This document shows positions 1-8,160 of a stretch of 64,000 nt of DNA, in pieces. The first letter of the stretch is position 1; each line of letters begins with the position of its first letter. This DNA is from JAZNQL01 sp045531205 (GTDB lineage Bacteria; Bacillota; Clostridia; UMGS1883; UMGS1540). The position numbers and the translations under genes are program-made. Under the pieces are notes generated by a model. The model saw only the letters and a program-made list of their open reading frames with translations. It was not told the DNA's origin and searched no databases. Location of the stretch: positions 124,001 through 188,000 of the forward strand of contig JAZSDN010000050.1 in NCBI GenBank assembly GCA_045531205.1, given 5' to 3'.

Positions 1-2
1 AC

Positions 3-851
3 ATCTGGCTTGATGACGGTTATCACAAAACACCTCAGCCTGCTGAAAGAATTTCAATGCCTATGCATATTCACCCCAGCAGTCACTATGTAAAGGAACA
101 CTTTGATGAACCTTTAGGAAGATATGAAACATATTACATAGCAGAAGCTTACGAAGGTGCAAACACCTGGATGGGCTTCCACGATGATGCAGATATCGAA
201 GAATGGGAAAGACTTTGTGAAGAATCAAACAACATCACTCCCATCGAAAACTGGAAAGAATTCATTGCTAACTGGTCAAGCAAAGAAGGCGACCTCTACC
301 TCATTCCCCCTGGAACAATGCACGGTCACGGCGGTAATCAGATGGTACTTGAAATGGATACAAACCCCAGTATCAACGGTACAGAATATTCATTCTTTGA
401 ATATGACTTTGCAAGACCCTCATGGGATGACAACGCAAAAACAATGACAGGCAAGCCCTTAAAGATGCATCTTGAACATGGCAGAAACATGGAAAAAACA
501 AGAAGAGCTTCATGGGTTAAGGATCACCTCCTTTCAACACCAAGCGTTGTTAAGTGGACAAAAGACTACTTTATCGACAGATATAAGAGCACACCTGTTA
601 TGCCCTACCACGTTGAAAGAATCCATTTTGAAAAATGCGGTGAATATTCAACAGAAGGTAAATTTATGCACATGTTCACACTTACAGTTGGTTCCAAGGT
701 AACAGTTCGTTCAAAAGCAAATCATGATTTATTTGCAGTTTGCGACAAGTTCCAGACTCTTGTAATCCCTGCAACATTCGGCGATTATGAAATAATCAAC
801 GAAGAAGGCGGACGTGTAACTTGCGTTATCCAGAGATGGAAACAGGGTTAA
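3..851 (+). CDS. Phosphomannose-isomerase-like cupin protein, 5' truncated
   Basis: The reading frame is already open at the window edge, so the N-terminal part is missing; the first ATG at 57 is internal. What remains looks like the C-terminal part of a type I mannose-6-phosphate isomerase-like protein. A metal-site-like HIHP motif is followed by G-R-Y-E-T-Y-Y-I, matching the QVHP...GKTE pattern of the family. Further on, an IPPGTMHGHGG segment corresponds to the PAGTxHAxGxG cupin motif. The family interconverts phosphorylated or free aldoses and ketoses with a bound metal, in the cytoplasm. It is the first visible gene of an operon with two other sugar-isomerase-type genes. The exact substrate cannot be read; it may act on another sugar, or be a non-catalytic relative. 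Confidence 0.55.
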   Translation: MWLDDGYHKTPQPAERISMPMHIHPSSHYVKEHFDEPLGRYETYYIAEAYEGANTWMGFHDDADIEEWERLCEESNNITPIENWKEFIANWSSKEGDLYLIPPGTMHGHGGNQMVLEMDTNPSINGTEYSFFEYDFARPSWDDNAKTMTGKPLKMHLEHGRNMEKTRRASWVKDHLLSTPSVVKWTKDYFIDRYKSTPVMPYHVERIHFEKCGEYSTEGKFMHMFTLTVGSKVTVRSKANHDLFAVCDKFQTLVIPATFGDYEIINEEGGRVTCVIQRWKQG

Positions 852-873
852 TTTAATATTTACAAAGTTTAAT

Positions 874-900
874 ATGAGCCACAGAAAAACTGTGGCTCAT
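874..900 (+). terminator. Perfect 11-bp hairpin between the first two operon genes
   Basis: ATGAGCCACAG and its exact complement flank a five-A loop, 23 nt after the upstream stop codon. No real U-tract follows (TAGTTTAAAAAA), so this is a weak terminator or an RNA-processing or stability hairpin that lowers expression of the downstream genes rather than ending the operon. Confidence 0.45.
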
Positions 901-923
901 TAGTTTAAAAAAGGAGATTTATT

Positions 924-1637
924 ATGAATATATTAGCAATTGGTGCGCATCCAGATGATGTAGAAACTTCCTGCGGCGGTACTTTAGCAAAATACGCAAA
1001 ACAAGGACATAAAGTTTTTACAGCTACAGCAACTAACGGCAACGTAGGTTCTGCAACACTTCCTATGGACGAAATTGCAGCCATTCGTAAAGAAGAAGCA
1101 AGAAAAGCAGCTGCTATCATAGGTGCAGAGTATATCTGTCTTGACTATGATGATGAAATGTTTTTTGAAGACAAAGAAGCAAGACTTGCTTTTATAAACC
1201 TTGTAAGATATTGCAAACCCGATGTAATCATAACTCATAACCCAAAAGATTATAATCCCGACCACGAACTTACAAGCAAAATTATCAACGATATCGCAGT
1301 AATGATTCCCGTTGCAAAAATAGTAACAAAAAATCCTCCCTGCGATAAAATCCCTGTAATTGCATATTTTGAAGCTGCTCACGGTCTTGGTTTTATTCCT
1401 ACAGAATATGTAGATATCACTGACACATTTGAAACAAAAATGGAAATGTGCAGACAGCACCAAAGCCAGATTGCCTGGATGTCTGCAAACTACAAAGAAA
1501 ATGCTGACAAAGATTTCTTTGAAAACTATGTTACAACAGCAAAATACAGAGGAATGCAGTGCGGTGTTAAGTATGCTGAAGCATTCAGAATGTCAAACGA
1601 TGCTCACCGTATAGTTCCCTACCGTGTTCTTCCGTAA
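924..1637 (+). CDS. PIG-L/LmbE family deacetylase
   Basis: The N terminus carries the AHPDD motif (residues 8-12) that supplies zinc ligands and the catalytic aspartate in LmbE/MshB/BshB-type N-acetylglucosaminyl deacetylases. A later HNPKDYNPDHE stretch near residue 110 supplies the third ligand. The length (237 residues) is normal for the family, and there is no signal peptide. A good ribosome site (AAGGAG) precedes the ATG. Family members remove N-acetyl groups from GlcNAc-linked small molecules or glycoconjugates. Here the gene sits among sugar isomerases, so deacetylation of an amino-sugar catabolite is likely, but the substrate is not visible. Confidence 0.85.
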   Translation: MNILAIGAHPDDVETSCGGTLAKYAKQGHKVFTATATNGNVGSATLPMDEIAAIRKEEARKAAAIIGAEYICLDYDDEMFFEDKEARLAFINLVRYCKPDVIITHNPKDYNPDHELTSKIINDIAVMIPVAKIVTKNPPCDKIPVIAYFEAAHGLGFIPTEYVDITDTFETKMEMCRQHQSQIAWMSANYKENADKDFFENYVTTAKYRGMQCGVKYAEAFRMSNDAHRIVPYRVLP

Positions 1638-1644
1638 TAAAGCT

Positions 1645-2475
1645 ATGAATACAAAAGTTAAAAATCATCCCCTTTTTGGAAAATCACTTTACGCCGACAA
1701 CGGTGTTGTGGAAATAGTTATACCTCTTGATTTTGGTATCAGAATAACACACTTTTCATTTTTAGGTATGAATAATGTGTTTTTTGAACAGCCAAAAGAT
1801 ATGACAGACCTCTCAACCCCCGAAGGATGGCGTATATACGGCGGTCACAGACTTTGGCTTGCACCCGAAACAGAATCGGTTTATTATCCTGATAACGAGC
1901 CTGTATCCTACACCGTTTCGGATAATAAAATAATTGTCACACAAAATACTGACCCTGTTTTGGGCATCAAAAAATCTATGCATATCACATTTTCTGGTGA
2001 CGCCACATTAGAGGTTGACCATATAATCGAAAATGTGAATGACACTCCTTTGGAATGTTCCTTGTGGGCAATATCCTCAATGGCACCTGGCGGAACCGAA
2101 ATAATTCCTCTCCACCAATGCTATAAGGCATACCACCCGCTTCACTTCATTTCAATGTGGCACTATACAAACCTTGGCGATGAAAGAGCAACCTATTCAA
2201 AAGAGAATGTTACCCTGAAACATATTCCTCTTGAACAAAGATACAAAATAGGTGTAGGTCATCCGTGCGGAGCTATATCCTACTCAAATAACGGACAAAA
2301 GTTTGAAATATCTTACGATGTAAACGAGGATCTTCCCTATCCCGACGGAAATGTATCTTATGAAACATATATGTGCGAGCACATGGTTGAACTTGAAAGT
2401 CTTTCACCTTATTCCTCTGTTTTGCCAAACAAAACAATGAATCATAAAGAAGTGTGGACTTTAAGCAAAATATAA
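1645..2475 (+). CDS. DUF4380-like, aldose-epimerase-fold protein
   Basis: A 276-residue cytoplasmic protein. I chose the ATG at 1645 because it follows the deacetylase stop directly and begins the compact sequence; an in-frame ATG at 1624 lies inside the previous gene. The segment GGHRLWLAPE followed by YYPDN resembles the signature of DUF4380, a family predicted to share the galactose-mutarotase beta-sandwich. No enzyme activity is established for these proteins. The operon position suggests sugar binding or mutarotation in the same pathway as the isomerases. Confidence 0.6.
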   Translation: MNTKVKNHPLFGKSLYADNGVVEIVIPLDFGIRITHFSFLGMNNVFFEQPKDMTDLSTPEGWRIYGGHRLWLAPETESVYYPDNEPVSYTVSDNKIIVTQNTDPVLGIKKSMHITFSGDATLEVDHIIENVNDTPLECSLWAISSMAPGGTEIIPLHQCYKAYHPLHFISMWHYTNLGDERATYSKENVTLKHIPLEQRYKIGVGHPCGAISYSNNGQKFEISYDVNEDLPYPDGNVSYETYMCEHMVELESLSPYSSVLPNKTMNHKEVWTLSKI

Positions 2476-2493
2476 AATTTAAGGAGCAAAGCT

Positions 2494-3798
2494 ATGAATA
2501 TAAATATTGCAGCAGTAGGTTTGGCTCATCCTTTCGAAGTAGGTTTTAACGAAGCTGAATCTCTTTTAACTCAAACTGTTAACACTCTTTGCAGTGTTGG
2601 TGTTAATTGCGAAAATACAGGCGTTATTATGCACGACCTTGAAACAGTAAAAAAAGCAGCAGATGCACTCAAAGTGTCGGATGCAGATATGATAATGATT
2701 TGTATCGCAACCTGGAGTGAAGACCACCACCTGCTTGATTTACTTTCTTATGTAGATAAACCCGTTATTTTGCGTGCATATCCCGCATTTGACACAGGTT
2801 CTCTTTGCTGTGCTCACCAGATTGGTGCAGTATTTACCGATATCGGCAAAGGATACGAGTTCATATACGGCTACGCAGACCAGACAGACTGTGCTAAAGA
2901 AGCAAAAAAGATTGCAACTGCTTATGCTCTTAAAACCTGTATGAGCCGTGTACGTGTTGGTGCTATTGGCGGACGTGTTAAAGGAATGACCGAAATTGCT
3001 TATGACGAATTTTCAATTAAGCAAAAACTCGGCGCAAGAGTTGTAAATATCGATGAAAAAGAAATGACCGAAAAGGTAGCAAGCATTTCAGATTCCGAAG
3101 CAGAAAAGATTTTAGCAGAAAAAAATGATATTTTAAAGCCCTGTAAAATTTCTTCTACAAAAGAAAGCATGCTTGAATCCATTAAATACTATGCTGCTTT
3201 AAAAGACCTTTCGAAAGAATATGCTCTTGACGCACTCTCGGTAAAGTGCTATACTACATATATGGGTAAAATATGCCTTGGATATTCACTTTTATCAGAA
3301 GAAGGAATAGTAGGTTCGTGTGAAGGAGACGTAACAAACGCCCTTACTATGAAGCTTATGTACGAGCTTTCACAAAAACCCATAAATAATACTGACCTTT
3401 TGTACATTGATGATGACGCAAATACCATTCTTTTTGCACATTGCGGTTCTTCAGGCTTCTCTATAGCAGAAGGAGAAATCGACCTTTGTCCCGTCAGATT
3501 AGCTGAAACAGGTGTTTGCACAAAGTTTTTAGTTAAACCGGGTAAAGTAACAGCCGTAAACATTTGCGGTCACGGAGATACCTTCCGTCTTTCTGCAATG
3601 GTCGGAGATGCAGTCCCCTGCGGAATGGAATTCCCCGGTAACCCAGTAAAAATTAAGTTTGACAAGCCTGTTGAACAAATAAATAAAGAAATAATGGCAA
3701 ACGGAATCGGTCACCACTGGATGGTTGCTTATGGCGACTATATGGAAGAACTTAAATATTTCTGCAAAATAAATAATATCTTAATGTACGAAATATAA
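2494..3798 (+). CDS. L-fucose/L-arabinose isomerase family protein
   Basis: A 434-residue protein of the FucI/AraA-like superfamily. An N-terminal Rossmann-like domain contains a GGRVKGM segment near residue 160, typical of the family. The C-terminal half contains CEGD followed by NALTM, corresponding to the metal-binding Glu/Asp region, and an FAHCG segment supplying a histidine ligand. Such enzymes bind Mn2+ and interconvert aldoses and ketoses. It is preceded by an AAGGAG site and lies 18 nt after the DUF4380 gene. Several family members of this size are annotated only by similarity, so L-fucose, L-arabinose or another pentose or deoxyhexose remain open. Confidence 0.75.
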   Translation: MNINIAAVGLAHPFEVGFNEAESLLTQTVNTLCSVGVNCENTGVIMHDLETVKKAADALKVSDADMIMICIATWSEDHHLLDLLSYVDKPVILRAYPAFDTGSLCCAHQIGAVFTDIGKGYEFIYGYADQTDCAKEAKKIATAYALKTCMSRVRVGAIGGRVKGMTEIAYDEFSIKQKLGARVVNIDEKEMTEKVASISDSEAEKILAEKNDILKPCKISSTKESMLESIKYYAALKDLSKEYALDALSVKCYTTYMGKICLGYSLLSEEGIVGSCEGDVTNALTMKLMYELSQKPINNTDLLYIDDDANTILFAHCGSSGFSIAEGEIDLCPVRLAETGVCTKFLVKPGKVTAVNICGHGDTFRLSAMVGDAVPCGMEFPGNPVKIKFDKPVEQINKEIMANGIGHHWMVAYGDYMEELKYFCKINNILMYEI

Positions 3799-3813
3799 TT
3801 TTGGAGGTAATTT

Positions 3814-4491
3814 ATGAAAAGATCAGAAATAAATGCTGCAATGCGCGGAGCACTTGATTTATTCAAAGAATATAAAATAACTCTTCCCTCTTTTGTTTTA
3901 TGGAGTCCCGACGAATGGAAAACAAAAGGCGAAGAAACTACCGAAATAAAAGAAAATATGCTTGGTTGGGATATAACCAATTTTGGACGCGGAGATTTTA
4001 AAGATATAGGTCTTTTGCTTATTACTCTCCGTAACGGTAACCAGAAAAACCCCCAGAAATATCCCAAGCCCTACGCTGAAAAGCTTATGGTTGTAAAGGA
4101 AATGCAGGTTACACCGATGCATTTTCACTGGAACAAAATGGAGGATATAATTAACCGCGGTGGCGGAAACCTTATAATAAAGCTTTATAACTCCACCGAA
4201 ACCGAAGAACTTGCCGATACAGATGTAGAGATTAGCATAGATGGTGTTAAGCATACCTTCCCTGCAGGTTACGAGCTTACCTTAAAACCCGGTGACAGTG
4301 TAACTTTAACCCCCGGTCTTTACCACAAATTCTGGGGCGAAGAAGGCAAAGGCTCCATTATCGTTCAGGAAGTTTCAATGTGTAACGACGATGCTAACGA
4401 TAATCGTTTTTATGAAGAAACCGGACGCTTCCCCGAAATTGAAGAAGACGAAGCTCCTCTTTATCTTTTGTGCAACGAATACGATAAATAA
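3814..4491 (+). CDS. D-lyxose/D-mannose isomerase family cupin
   Basis: A 225-residue single-domain cupin closely resembling bacterial D-lyxose isomerases (the E. coli O157 sugar isomerase family, which also acts on D-mannose). The metal site is visible as HFHW followed by E, in MHFHWNKMEDIINRGGG near residues 106-122. A later LYHKFWGE supplies the last histidine. The catalysed reaction in the family is aldose to ketose (D-lyxose to D-xylulose, D-mannose to D-fructose). It ends the operon and is followed by a strong terminator. Together with the FucI-like and phosphomannose-isomerase-like genes it makes three different isomerase folds in one operon. Confidence 0.85.
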   Translation: MKRSEINAAMRGALDLFKEYKITLPSFVLWSPDEWKTKGEETTEIKENMLGWDITNFGRGDFKDIGLLLITLRNGNQKNPQKYPKPYAEKLMVVKEMQVTPMHFHWNKMEDIINRGGGNLIIKLYNSTETEELADTDVEISIDGVKHTFPAGYELTLKPGDSVTLTPGLYHKFWGEEGKGSIIVQEVSMCNDDANDNRFYEETGRFPEIEEDEAPLYLLCNEYDK

Positions 4492-4506
4492 AATATCTAT
4501 AGTTTA

Positions 4507-4542
4507 TAAAAAAACTGCATTCAAATTGAATGCAGTTTTTTA
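4507..4542. terminator. Bidirectional intrinsic terminator
   Basis: AACTGCATTC and its complement form a stem flanked by A-run and T-run, so it works in both directions. It separates the sugar operon from the convergent LacI-family gene. Confidence 0.9.
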
Positions 4543-5544
4543 TTATATATCACGTACCGAAAGACGTTCAATTAAATTCAGTTTCAACGATACACTTTCA
4601 ACATTTTCGCCGTTTATTTTTCTAACTATCATATCCATTGCCATAGAGCCTATCCCCACCTTATCAATACCCATAGTGGTAAGAGCAGGGTTTATGTAAC
4701 GAGCCAAAAGCATATCATCAATACCCATAACAGACAAATCATCAGGGACCGAAAGCTTCATATCTCTTTTTGCACATCTTATAGCGCCTATTGCAAAGCT
4801 GTCAACTGTACAAAGTATCGCCGACGGTCTATCCTTTGCCGATAAAATATCTTTTGTAACAAAACATGCACTGTCTTCACTTGCAACAGATATATTAGTA
4901 AATTCAGGCTTTGGCGTAATGCCATGTTTTTTCATTGCATCAAGAAATCCCGAAATTGTTTGCTCTTTAAAGTCGCTAACAAGACTTGATGAAATCAATG
5001 CAATATTGCTATGCCCTCTTTTAATAAGATAAGAAGTGGCATCATAAGTAGCTTTTTTATAGTCAGGACTTATAGAAGTTATTTCTTTATTATTTGAGTG
5101 TGAGTCAACAACTATAAACGGAACTCCGCTTTCTTTTGCTTTTTCTATTAAAGTTTCATTTATGTCCTGCATGAATATAATTCCGTCAGCATCGCCCGAA
5201 TATATCAAATCAGGAAGCTCTGTTTGATTTTTTATAGGTTTGCTTATAATTACATTATAACCGCATTTCATACTTCTTGCTATTATTCCGCGGGTAATTT
5301 CAAAATAAAACAAATCTTCAAACGGAGAGGAAAAAGCATTCATCATAATACAAATGTTAAAGCTTTTATTTAAAGCCAGTTTTTTAGAAATTAAATTGGG
5401 CTTAAACCCTGTTTCTTCAATTATTTTTTGTACTTTTTTTCTTGTATTTTCTCCTACTCCGGGTCTGTCGTTCAAAACAAAAGATACCGCAGTTACAGAA
5501 ACTCCGGCTTTTTGAGCAATATCTTTTACAGTAAGCTTTTTCAA
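4543..5544 (-). CDS. LacI-family transcriptional regulator
   Basis: 333 residues with an N-terminal helix-turn-helix (TVKDIAQKAGVSVTAVSFVLN, about residues 4-24), hinge, and periplasmic-binding-protein-like effector domain. It starts at TTG, preceded by a strong GGAGGGG site 7 nt upstream. LacI proteins bind sugar or sugar-phosphate effectors and palindromic operators. It converges on the isomerase operon, making it the probable local regulator, but the operator would be upstream of that operon and outside the window. It has its own consensus promoter. Confidence 0.9.
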   Translation of the reverse strand: MKKLTVKDIAQKAGVSVTAVSFVLNDRPGVGENTRKKVQKIIEETGFKPNLISKKLALNKSFNICIMMNAFSSPFEDLFYFEITRGIIARSMKCGYNVIISKPIKNQTELPDLIYSGDADGIIFMQDINETLIEKAKESGVPFIVVDSHSNNKEITSISPDYKKATYDATSYLIKRGHSNIALISSSLVSDFKEQTISGFLDAMKKHGITPKPEFTNISVASEDSACFVTKDILSAKDRPSAILCTVDSFAIGAIRCAKRDMKLSVPDDLSVMGIDDMLLARYINPALTTMGIDKVGIGSMAMDMIVRKINGENVESVSLKLNLIERLSVRDI

Positions 5545-5619
5545 GCTGTACCCCTCCCTGTGCTTATTCTCTGTTGTTTTTCCAATTTATTATTTTAAAT
5601 AATTCCCCATATATTTTTT

Positions 5620-5648
5620 ATTATACCATTTATAAATAATAAAAGCAA
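5620..5648 (-). promoter_or_regulatory. Sigma-A-type promoter of the LacI-family gene
   Basis: Reading the minus strand: TTGCTT, 17-bp spacer, TATAAT, about 75 nt upstream of the TTG start. Confidence 0.7.
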
Positions 5649-5669
5649 GACAAATTTTTCACAGCCTGT

Positions 5670-5981
5670 TTATACATTCTCCTCAAGTGTTTCAATGTAA
5701 AAGCTTACAGGTCTGAACCCGTCATTACACGAAATCATAGCAGACTTTTTATTTTTCATCCATCCGTCATAAAAATTCTCTCCTCCGTGTGCAAGTGCCA
5801 TTACAAAGCTTGACATACTTTCCCACGCACTTTCACATAAACCATCAGGCTTCTCCCAACCATTAGTTACAAAAACCTGTCCCTCTTTTAAGTCACATGC
5901 GTGTTCAATTGGATTTTCATACTTTTCAATCAAATCATCATATCTTGCCATTTTCATTACGGTAATTTTGCATTTTTTCAT
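5670..5981 (-). CDS. TIGR04076 family protein
   Basis: About 103 residues starting MKKCKITVMK; an AAAGGAGAT site 11 nt upstream decides this start rather than the in-frame codon at 6035. The sequence (repeated Cys/Gly, GQ.FVTNGWEKPDGLCESAW, FYDGW) matches the TIGR04076 family, small cysteine-containing proteins common in anaerobes with no assigned function. It directly follows the MmcQ/YjbR gene, so the two are probably cotranscribed. Confidence 0.7.
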   Translation of the reverse strand: MKKCKITVMKMARYDDLIEKYENPIEHACDLKEGQVFVTNGWEKPDGLCESAWESMSSFVMALAHGGENFYDGWMKNKKSAMISCNDGFRPVSFYIETLEENV

Positions 5982-5997
5982 AAGATGCGTATCTCCT

Positions 5998-6669
5998 TTA
6001 GCCTTTCCTTCCGCCCGAAAGCTTATAACTTTCATCTACTCTTTTTAAAATTTCGTTTGTTTCAATATAATCTCCTAAAAGAATTGTTACCCAATGCTTT
6101 TTATTCATGTGATATGCAGGAAAATATCCTTTTTGGTCAACCAAACGTTCCACATCACTCGGTTTCATTTTTATGTTCATAATTTCTATAATTTCGTCGG
6201 AATCAAGCCCTATTTTCTTTGCCGATACTTTTAAAAATACTGCATACCATTTTTCGTTATCGCTTCGTCTTACTATAGAGTTTTCGTCGTTCCACGGAAA
6301 TTCAGGATAATTTTTATATTTCTTTATTATGTAATTTATAACTTCATTTGTCTGATTAAGCTTATATACATCGCTGTCAAAACAGGCATTTGAAATTTCG
6401 TTTAAAGTTTTTTCGTACTCTTCTTTTACTTTGCCTACAAACTCGCCCGTTGCAGTTTTAATTAAGTGAAGAACATATTCTTCCCTGGTCCCTGTATCTA
6501 CAAGCTTTGTTATAACATAATCATCTTTGTCAAGCAATATAATCATTTCAAATTGACCGTCAAGCAAAAATGTTTTGAATGTATATTCTTCATCTTTTTT
6601 TATAAAGCCAAACTCAATTAACTTATTTATATTTGCTTTTTTATTTTTAAATCTGAATTTGTTCATCAT
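5998..6669 (-). CDS. MmcQ/YjbR family protein
   Basis: 223 residues. The C-terminal half (from about PEFPWNDENSIVRR to HMNKKHWVTILL) is the MmcQ/YjbR domain, a cyclase/double-psi-like fold proposed to bind DNA but without a proven role. The N-terminal half (about 100 residues) is an extension typical of Clostridia homologues. There is no signal peptide. Two adjacent ATGs (6669 and 6666) are possible and the ribosome site is weak. The promoter region runs directly into the GCGATAT repeat, which could affect transcription. Confidence 0.8.
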   Translation of the reverse strand: MMNKFRFKNKKANINKLIEFGFIKKDEEYTFKTFLLDGQFEMIILLDKDDYVITKLVDTGTREEYVLHLIKTATGEFVGKVKEEYEKTLNEISNACFDSDVYKLNQTNEVINYIIKKYKNYPEFPWNDENSIVRRSDNEKWYAVFLKVSAKKIGLDSDEIIEIMNIKMKPSDVERLVDQKGYFPAYHMNKKHWVTILLGDYIETNEILKRVDESYKLSGGRKG

Positions 6670-6741
6670 TTTCCCATTCTTTTGTAAAATTTATTATAAG
6701 CATTGTAGAATCAGAGAACGATTTAGATGCCGCACTTTTTG

Positions 6742-6946
6742 GCGATATACTCACTTCGTTCGTGCGATATATTTTCTCTCTCTTCAAATGCGATATAACC
6801 TCTCTCCGTTCGGTTGCGATATGATATAAATTCCTTAATCTCGTCCCGAAGGGACATATCGCATTACGAAGTAATATATCGCACCGCAAGGCATATCGCA
6901 AATTCCGCCAGGAATTTATATCGCTGAATTCAACTTCGTTGAATTC
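6742..6946. repeat. Symmetric hairpin repeat: four GCGATAT then four ATATCGC units
   Basis: The 384-nt gap 6670-7053 has no gene. Heptamer GCGATAT occurs at 6742, 6764, 6790 and 6816; its complement ATATCGC occurs at 6856, 6876, 6893 and 6918. Most spacers are themselves small inverted repeats, e.g. GTCCC-GAA-GGGAC, ATTAC-GAA-GTAAT, AAATTCC-GCCA-GGAATTT, and a final GAATTCAAC-TTC-GTTGAATTC at 6926-6946. It is not a CRISPR array: spacers are palindromic and short. A related copy lies at 28359-28453. It looks like a non-coding interspersed repeat of the genome. Confidence 0.85.
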
Positions 6947-6990
6947 ATTGTAGCATATTTTTTTATTTTTTGCAACTTAACAGGTTCTCC

Positions 6991-7019
6991 TTTACAAAAT
7001 AATGTTTTTCATATATACT
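6991..7019 (+). promoter_or_regulatory. Promoter of the RlmN/Cfr-family gene
   Basis: TTTACA, 17-bp spacer, TATACT, ending 34 nt before the start codon. It lies just outside the repeat cluster. Confidence 0.6.
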
Positions 7020-7053
7020 TAAACTATAAAAACTCCATACAAGAGGGATATTT

Positions 7054-8073
7054 ATGAACATATATAGCCAGACTTTAAAAATGCTTCAGGATTATTTTAT
7101 ATCCTTTGGCGAAAATCCTGCAAAAGCTAAAATACTTTTTAACTCTGTTTATAATGAAAAGATAACTGATTTTTCGGATATAACCACACTCTCTTCTTCT
7201 GTAAGAACTAAGTTGTGCAATGATTTTGAATTCGGGAAAATTGAGCTTGTAAAAAAATCAGAAAATCAAAATACCGCAAAATATCTGTTCCGCCTTTTTG
7301 ACGGTTGCAGTGTTGAAACAGTTTTAATGAAACATGATTACGGCAACGGTATATGTATTTCTACTCAGGTTGGCTGTAATATGGACTGCGTTTTTTGCGA
7401 AAGCGGAAAACTTAAAAAGGTTCGTAATTTAGAAACATACGAAATGGTTTTACAGCTTTTGTATATAAAAGATGTTTTGAATATACCTGTAACTCATGTT
7501 GTCCTTATGGGAATTGGAGAACCGTTTGATAATTACGATAATACTATAAACTTTATTGACATTATAACCGAGCAGGCAGGAATATCAATTGCAGCAAGAC
7601 ATATTACCGTTTCCACAAGCGGTATTGCACCTAAAATAATTGAATTTTCAAAGCGTGACGTTGTAAATGGTCTGGCAATAAGCCTGCATGCTCCAAACGA
7701 TAATTTGCGTAATAAACTAATGCCAATAAATAAAGCATATCCCATAAACGAACTTATTGAAGCTGCAAAAATATATACCCATAGCAGCAATAAAAAAGTA
7801 ACCTTTGCATACATAATGATAAAGGATATAAACGACAGTAACTCCTGTGCTCTTGAGCTTGCAAATCTTCTAAAGGATATAAACTGTTATGTAAATCTTA
7901 TTCCGTATAACAAAACCCGCTCAACAAGCTATGAACCGAGTGACAGAAGCCGCATTTCCGAATTTTTTGATATCCTTAAAAAACAAGGTATAAATGTTAC
8001 ATTAAGGCGTGAATTCGGCGGTAATATGGATGCCGCCTGCGGACAATTAAGCTCGGATTACCATAAAAGCTGA
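7054..8073 (+). CDS. RlmN/Cfr-family radical SAM 23S rRNA methyltransferase
   Basis: 339 residues. The radical SAM cluster motif CxxxCxxC is at C108, C112 and C115 (CNMDCVFC). A GIGEP motif, a STSGI segment, a LAISLHAP segment and the C-terminal DAACGQL with the resolving cysteine near residue 329 are all present. The family methylates A2503 of 23S rRNA at C2 (RlmN) or C8 (Cfr), the latter giving resistance to several peptidyl-transferase antibiotics. The residues after the cluster are ESGKL rather than the usual S/A-T-G. The gene is a monocistronic accessory copy beside a repeat. Overall it looks RlmN-like, but RlmN and Cfr cannot be separated by eye. Confidence 0.85.
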   Translation: MNIYSQTLKMLQDYFISFGENPAKAKILFNSVYNEKITDFSDITTLSSSVRTKLCNDFEFGKIELVKKSENQNTAKYLFRLFDGCSVETVLMKHDYGNGICISTQVGCNMDCVFCESGKLKKVRNLETYEMVLQLLYIKDVLNIPVTHVVLMGIGEPFDNYDNTINFIDIITEQAGISIAARHITVSTSGIAPKIIEFSKRDVVNGLAISLHAPNDNLRNKLMPINKAYPINELIEAAKIYTHSSNKKVTFAYIMIKDINDSNSCALELANLLKDINCYVNLIPYNKTRSTSYEPSDRSRISEFFDILKKQGINVTLRREFGGNMDAACGQLSSDYHKS

Positions 8074-8160
8074 ATATATTTATATTTTATTATCCAATAT
8101 CACAAGATTTTCAATTATTATCTGTATATAATTAAATTATCATCTTTAAGGAGGATTTTT

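Noticed and set aside
984..1463. Antisense 159-residue reading frame
   Set aside because: It lies inside the deacetylase gene on the other strand, is Cys/Phe rich, and has no ribosome site; a shadow frame.
6742..6946. CRISPR array
   Set aside because: Repeats are only 7 bp, occur in both orientations, and the spacers are short palindromes; no cas gene is near.
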